From an uncultured Phycisphaerae bacterium (GTDB taxonomy: Bacteria > Planctomycetota > Phycisphaerae > Sedimentisphaerales > Anaerohalosphaeraceae): a DNA stretch of 45,642 nt. Under the pieces are notes generated by a model that saw nothing but the letters and a program-made list of their open reading frames with translations, searched no databases and was not told where the DNA came from. Of this stretch, positions 42,554-45,642 are shown piece by piece; the stretch's first letter is position 1; each line of letters opens with the position of its first letter. The position numbers were made by a program, and so were the translations under genes. The stretch covers positions 1 through 45,642 of the forward strand of contig CALEDR010000011.1 in NCBI GenBank assembly GCA_937949545.1, given 5' to 3'.

Positions 42554-45115
42554 GTGAAGAACCAAAGGCCTCAGGCCGACCCCATTCGGCTTGAACTGGA
42601 GGCCCTTCAGAACCAGCTGAAAGAAAAACGCCCTTTTGCCGAGCAAATCCTTCAATCCTGTCCGCTCCTTCCGATTGCCGCCGGTTTTCTGACAGGGCTG
42701 GTCCTTCAGAATTATACAAATCTGCCTTTATTCCTTTGGCTTTCTGTTCTGTTTCTCCTTGCAGGGGGTTCTCTGTGTATCGGAAAAATCCGAAGGCCAA
42801 TCCGCCGGCTTCAGGTCGTGCTTCTGTTAACCGGTTTGGCCGCCGCGGCAGCCGGTGCGGTTCGCCTGAAACTTTTTCACACCCCCTCTCCGCTGGACAT
42901 CCGCCGCCAGGCAGGATCCGTCCCCGCCCTGGCGACATTAGGAGGAATGCTCCTGACCGAACCGCAGATAGAAGACCGCACGCGATGGGTGTTTGCCAAA
43001 TATCAGTGGACACCGCCGTCCACATCGTTCCTTTTGGCCGTTGAAGAAGCCCTCACCTTCGACGGCTGGCAGCGGGCGAGCGGCACCCTCGCCGTTTCCA
43101 TCAATCAGCCCATCCGCACACTCTCAGCCGGTCAGCGGATTCGATTTCACTGTACGCTTCAAAAACCGCCGCCACCTGACAATCCCGGAATGTTCCATTA
43201 TGCAGATTCCCTGGCCGCCCGGGGAATTTTCATGACGGCCGTCATTCCCGGCATCGAGGCCGTCGAAATTCTGCCGTGGGACAGAAAAGGACACCGGCTT
43301 TCCGCCATTCAGCGCTTCCGTACCCGCATATCTGAATCTCTCCGCGCCTGGGGAGGGGAATCCGAAGAATTTTCCACTCTGCCCGATGCCCTGCTGCTCG
43401 GAAAACGCTCCGGCCTGGATACAAAAATCCAGGCGGCCTTTCGCAAAACCGGTCTGGCCCACTTTATCAGTCTGTCAGGAATGCATGTAGGAATTCTGGC
43501 CGGTCTTTTCTGGCAGGCGGGACGGCTCTTCGGAATCAGCAAACGTTTTCGTGCCGCGCTGTGTATGCTCCTGCTTCTGGCGTATGCCGTGCTTGTTCCG
43601 CCGCGTGCTCCGACGCTTCGGGCGGTTGTTTTTGCCCAGTTTTTCCTTCTGTCCGTGTTGCTCGGTCAGCATCCGCGCCCGCTGAACACCCTGTCTTTAA
43701 CCACTCTGATGCTGCTGTTGTTCCGACCGATGGACCTTTTTACCGCGGGCTGGCAGCTCTCCTATGCTTCCGTGGCCGGCATTCTCTTTTTCTATGAACC
43801 GATTTTCCTCAACCTGTTTCGTCTGTTTCTGAAAGTCCCCTTCTATCCAGCCCTCTCGGAGTCTCTTGTCGGCTCGTTTGTCTGCATGCTGTCGGAATCC
43901 ATCCTGAAACTTCTGTCCGTCGGCTATGCCGCCTGGCTGGGCGGAGCCGGCATTCTGCTGTACCATTTCGGTTCATTCACACCCCTTTCGGCCCTTTGGA
44001 CGGTTCTGCTGTTTCCGCTGGTTTTTCTGGTTCTGCTGACCGGTTTTCTGAAGATTCTCCTTCTGCCGCTGCTGCCGACAGCAGCAGCTGTTTGCAGCGT
44101 CCTGCTGGACAGGGTCAGTGATGCATTTTGCAGCCTGACCGTAAAAATCGCCGAGGCAAACCTTTTGTCTTTCCAGATAGGCCGCGTCGGCCTCGGCCCC
44201 ATTCTGCTTTCCTACGTGTGGCTTACCTTGGTTCGAGGTCTGCCTGCCGGAGCAAAGGGGAAATCCGCCCTTCTCTGGACAGGCGCAGCCCTGCTCTTGT
44301 TACTCCCCCCAGCGGTGCGTTTCAGCCGGTTTCTCTCAACGGATTTAAAACTGACCTGTCTGTCCGTCGGCCATGGTCTGGCCGTCGCAGGACGATTCCC
44401 CGGCGGCAAAACTTTTTTGTTTGATGCCGGTTCCATCACACGCAAAAACCCCGGCGAACGGATTGTTCTGCCCTATCTGCTCTCCGAGGGAATCGAATCG
44501 CTTGATATCGCCGTCATCAGCCACGGGGATTTGGACCACTACAACGGCCTGCCGGAAGTTCTTTCCTCTGTTCCGACCCAAGCGGTCTATGTCAATTCCG
44601 GATTTTTCGAGCGGGCGGACCGTTCGCGGGCTGCGGCCTTCCTGAAAACGATTCTCACACAAGAAGAGCTTCTGCATTCGTCAATGGAACTTCCGTCCTC
44701 TTTGGGAGCGGTCCGGCTGCACCGCCTTTGGCCGACCCCCTCCGCGGCAGAAGATATTTCTCTGTCAGACAACAACAAATCCGAAGTCCTTCTGCTCGAA
44801 TACGCCGGACGAAAAGTCCTCCTCTGCGGTGATATCGAAGAAACAGCCCAGCGGGCAATCGAAACATTGTACCCGGAATTAAAAGTGGATGTACTGCTGT
44901 TGCCGCATCACGGATCCGGACGAAACAACCTGCCCGGCTGGATTCGTCGGCTTCAGCCGTCCGTACGCCTGGTCAGCTGCGCACCGCAGCGACTGTCCTC
45001 CGTCTTGCCTCTCGATGACCCGGCTGCCGACTTCTATACCCCCCGTCATGGAGCCGTTACCATTACAATAAAAGCCGACGGCACGCTCAGCGCCGTCGGC
45101 TATCTCAGACCTTGA
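42554..45115 (+). CDS. comEC: ComEC/Rec2-family DNA uptake channel
   Basis: An 853-residue inner-membrane protein that moves single-stranded DNA into the cytoplasm during natural transformation. Visible parts: N-terminal membrane hairpin (about 35-110), DUF4131-type OB region (about 120-240), competence domain with multiple membrane segments starting at FRKTGLAHFISLSGMHVG (about 295-312), and a C-terminal metallo-beta-lactamase-like domain with SHGDLDHYNG (about 655-665) and LPHHGSG. The start is GTG, with AGGAGG about 11 bases upstream. Other com or type IV pilus genes are not in the window. The 3' end of its coding region contains the terminator of the opposing gene. Confidence 0.94.
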   Translation: MKNQRPQADPIRLELEALQNQLKEKRPFAEQILQSCPLLPIAAGFLTGLVLQNYTNLPLFLWLSVLFLLAGGSLCIGKIRRPIRRLQVVLLLTGLAAAAAGAVRLKLFHTPSPLDIRRQAGSVPALATLGGMLLTEPQIEDRTRWVFAKYQWTPPSTSFLLAVEEALTFDGWQRASGTLAVSINQPIRTLSAGQRIRFHCTLQKPPPPDNPGMFHYADSLAARGIFMTAVIPGIEAVEILPWDRKGHRLSAIQRFRTRISESLRAWGGESEEFSTLPDALLLGKRSGLDTKIQAAFRKTGLAHFISLSGMHVGILAGLFWQAGRLFGISKRFRAALCMLLLLAYAVLVPPRAPTLRAVVFAQFFLLSVLLGQHPRPLNTLSLTTLMLLLFRPMDLFTAGWQLSYASVAGILFFYEPIFLNLFRLFLKVPFYPALSESLVGSFVCMLSESILKLLSVGYAAWLGGAGILLYHFGSFTPLSALWTVLLFPLVFLVLLTGFLKILLLPLLPTAAAVCSVLLDRVSDAFCSLTVKIAEANLLSFQIGRVGLGPILLSYVWLTLVRGLPAGAKGKSALLWTGAALLLLLPPAVRFSRFLSTDLKLTCLSVGHGLAVAGRFPGGKTFLFDAGSITRKNPGERIVLPYLLSEGIESLDIAVISHGDLDHYNGLPEVLSSVPTQAVYVNSGFFERADRSRAAAFLKTILTQEELLHSSMELPSSLGAVRLHRLWPTPSAAEDISLSDNNKSEVLLLEYAGRKVLLCGDIEETAQRAIETLYPELKVDVLLLPHHGSGRNNLPGWIRRLQPSVRLVSCAPQRLSSVLPLDDPAADFYTPRHGAVTITIKADGTLSAVGYLRP
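45067..45100 (-). terminator. Terminator of the OmpA-like gene, inside comEC
   Basis: GCCGACGGC (45074-45082) and GCCGTCGGC (45092-45100) form a 9-bp perfect stem. On the minus strand it is followed by TTTTATT. It lies 30 bases after the stop of the OmpA-like gene and inside the last codons of comEC. Confidence 0.8.
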
Positions 45116-45129
45116 ATAGATTGTCAGCT

Positions 45130-45642
45130 TTACCGCATATGGACGACAATCTCGACTCGGCGGTTCTTGGCCTTGCCCGCCGCCGTAGCATTGGATGCAA
45201 CCGGTCGGCTTTCTCCGCAGGCCACCGCCCGAATCTGACGCGGCGGAATTCCCTTATTCACCAGATAACGCAAAACCGTCAAAGCACGGCCTGCCGACAA
45301 GTCCCAGTTGTCCTCCCACAGATTTTTCGTCTTGCGAATCGGGTCGGAATCCGTATGGCCTACGACATCAATCTGACGGCCGGAATACCGCTCACGAATG
45401 ACCCGATAAATATGGTCCAGCTCAGAACTGGTCGTCGATTTCAGCTTGGCGCTGCCCGGAGCAAAAAGAATGGTATTCTCCAGGGTAACCGTAATCGTTC
45501 CCGCTTTTTCATCCACCGAGACTTCTCCTACCTGAAAACCGGTGGCTGAAGCCGGAGTCGCTTTTTTCTGTGAAATCTGCTTCTGCAATTCCTCTATGGT
45601 TGTTTGACTCTGGCTAAGCTGCTGACTTAATTCGGCCTGCTT
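45130..45642 (-). CDS. OmpA/MotB-type peptidoglycan-binding protein, 5' end outside window
   Basis: C-terminal 170 residues of an OmpA-family protein; the frame is open through the right edge, so an internal TTG at 45588 is not the start. It begins with a Gln-rich coiled coil (KQAELSQQLSQSQTTIEELQ), then the OmpA-C domain with ENTILFAPGSAKL, VVGHTDSDPI (the peptidoglycan-binding Asp), LSAGRALTVLRYLV and NRRVEIVV. This could be a MotB, OmpA or Pal-like envelope protein; the missing N-terminus (signal peptide, lipobox or membrane span) would decide. The NLWEDNWDLSAGRA form is common in MotB-like, coiled-coil-bearing members. Confidence 0.9.
   Translation of the reverse strand, partial: KQAELSQQLSQSQTTIEELQKQISQKKATPASATGFQVGEVSVDEKAGTITVTLENTILFAPGSAKLKSTTSSELDHIYRVIRERYSGRQIDVVGHTDSDPIRKTKNLWEDNWDLSAGRALTVLRYLVNKGIPPRQIRAVACGESRPVASNATAAGKAKNRRVEIVVHMR

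Overview
The window looks like a chromosomal segment of a planctomycete, probably of the Phycisphaerae/Sedimentisphaerales type. This is inferred from gene content, not from a marker-gene search. The pointers are a secreted giant with a subtilisin domain, beta-helices and a dockerin-like motif, a Gld-type ABC cassette with a DUF4340 protein, a membrane-anchored degenerate ECF-sigma-like protein, a long acyl carrier protein in a two-dehydratase/two-ketosynthase cluster, a DUF4914 protein, and tRNA genes lacking encoded CCA. No phage, insertion sequence, CRISPR array or rRNA was seen.

Layout: (1) 1-4834, minus strand: an Rrf2 regulator followed by cysK, cysE, nadA, nifU and nifS (nifS cut by the window edge), behind a good sigma-70-type promoter. 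The operon makes cysteine, mobilises its sulfur into Fe-S clusters, and makes NAD through the Fe-S enzyme NadA. (2) 5058-7552, plus: exonuclease III, then an unusual 514-residue protein carrying an HPr-like domain. (3) 7556-12215, minus: ABC ATPase, ABC-2 permease, GldG-like protein and DUF4340 protein. (4) 12457-24447, minus: one 12-kb gene for a 3996-residue secreted protein with an N-terminal S8 protease, three beta-helix modules, a dockerin-like motif and fibronectin-like domains. (5) 24892-28151, plus: aroA and a DUF4914 protein whose P-loop resembles that of HPr kinase. (6) 28188-28768, minus: a structured ncRNA with its own promoter and terminator (candidate 6S RNA), then tRNA-Glu and tRNA-Met. 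(7) 28844-36619, minus: the sigma-like membrane protein, a small exported coiled-coil protein, a PaaI-type thioesterase and clpC, a small coiled-coil protein, and a YgiQ-type radical SAM protein. (8) 36694-45115, plus: tRNA-Ile2(CAT) and tRNA-Cys, then dehydratase, ACP, dehydratase, degenerate ketosynthase, canonical ketosynthase, serS and comEC. (9) A partial OmpA/MotB-like gene converges on comEC from the right edge.

Items most worth a second look: the ncRNA; the HPr-like protein and the HprK/PEPCK-like DUF4914 protein in the same window; the paired ketosynthases with one lacking a catalytic histidine and a terminator-like hairpin just after the ACP gene; the sigma-factor-like protein fused to a membrane anchor; and the triplicated architecture of the giant exoprotein. 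Domain calls are from reading motifs by eye; no database search or structure prediction was run.
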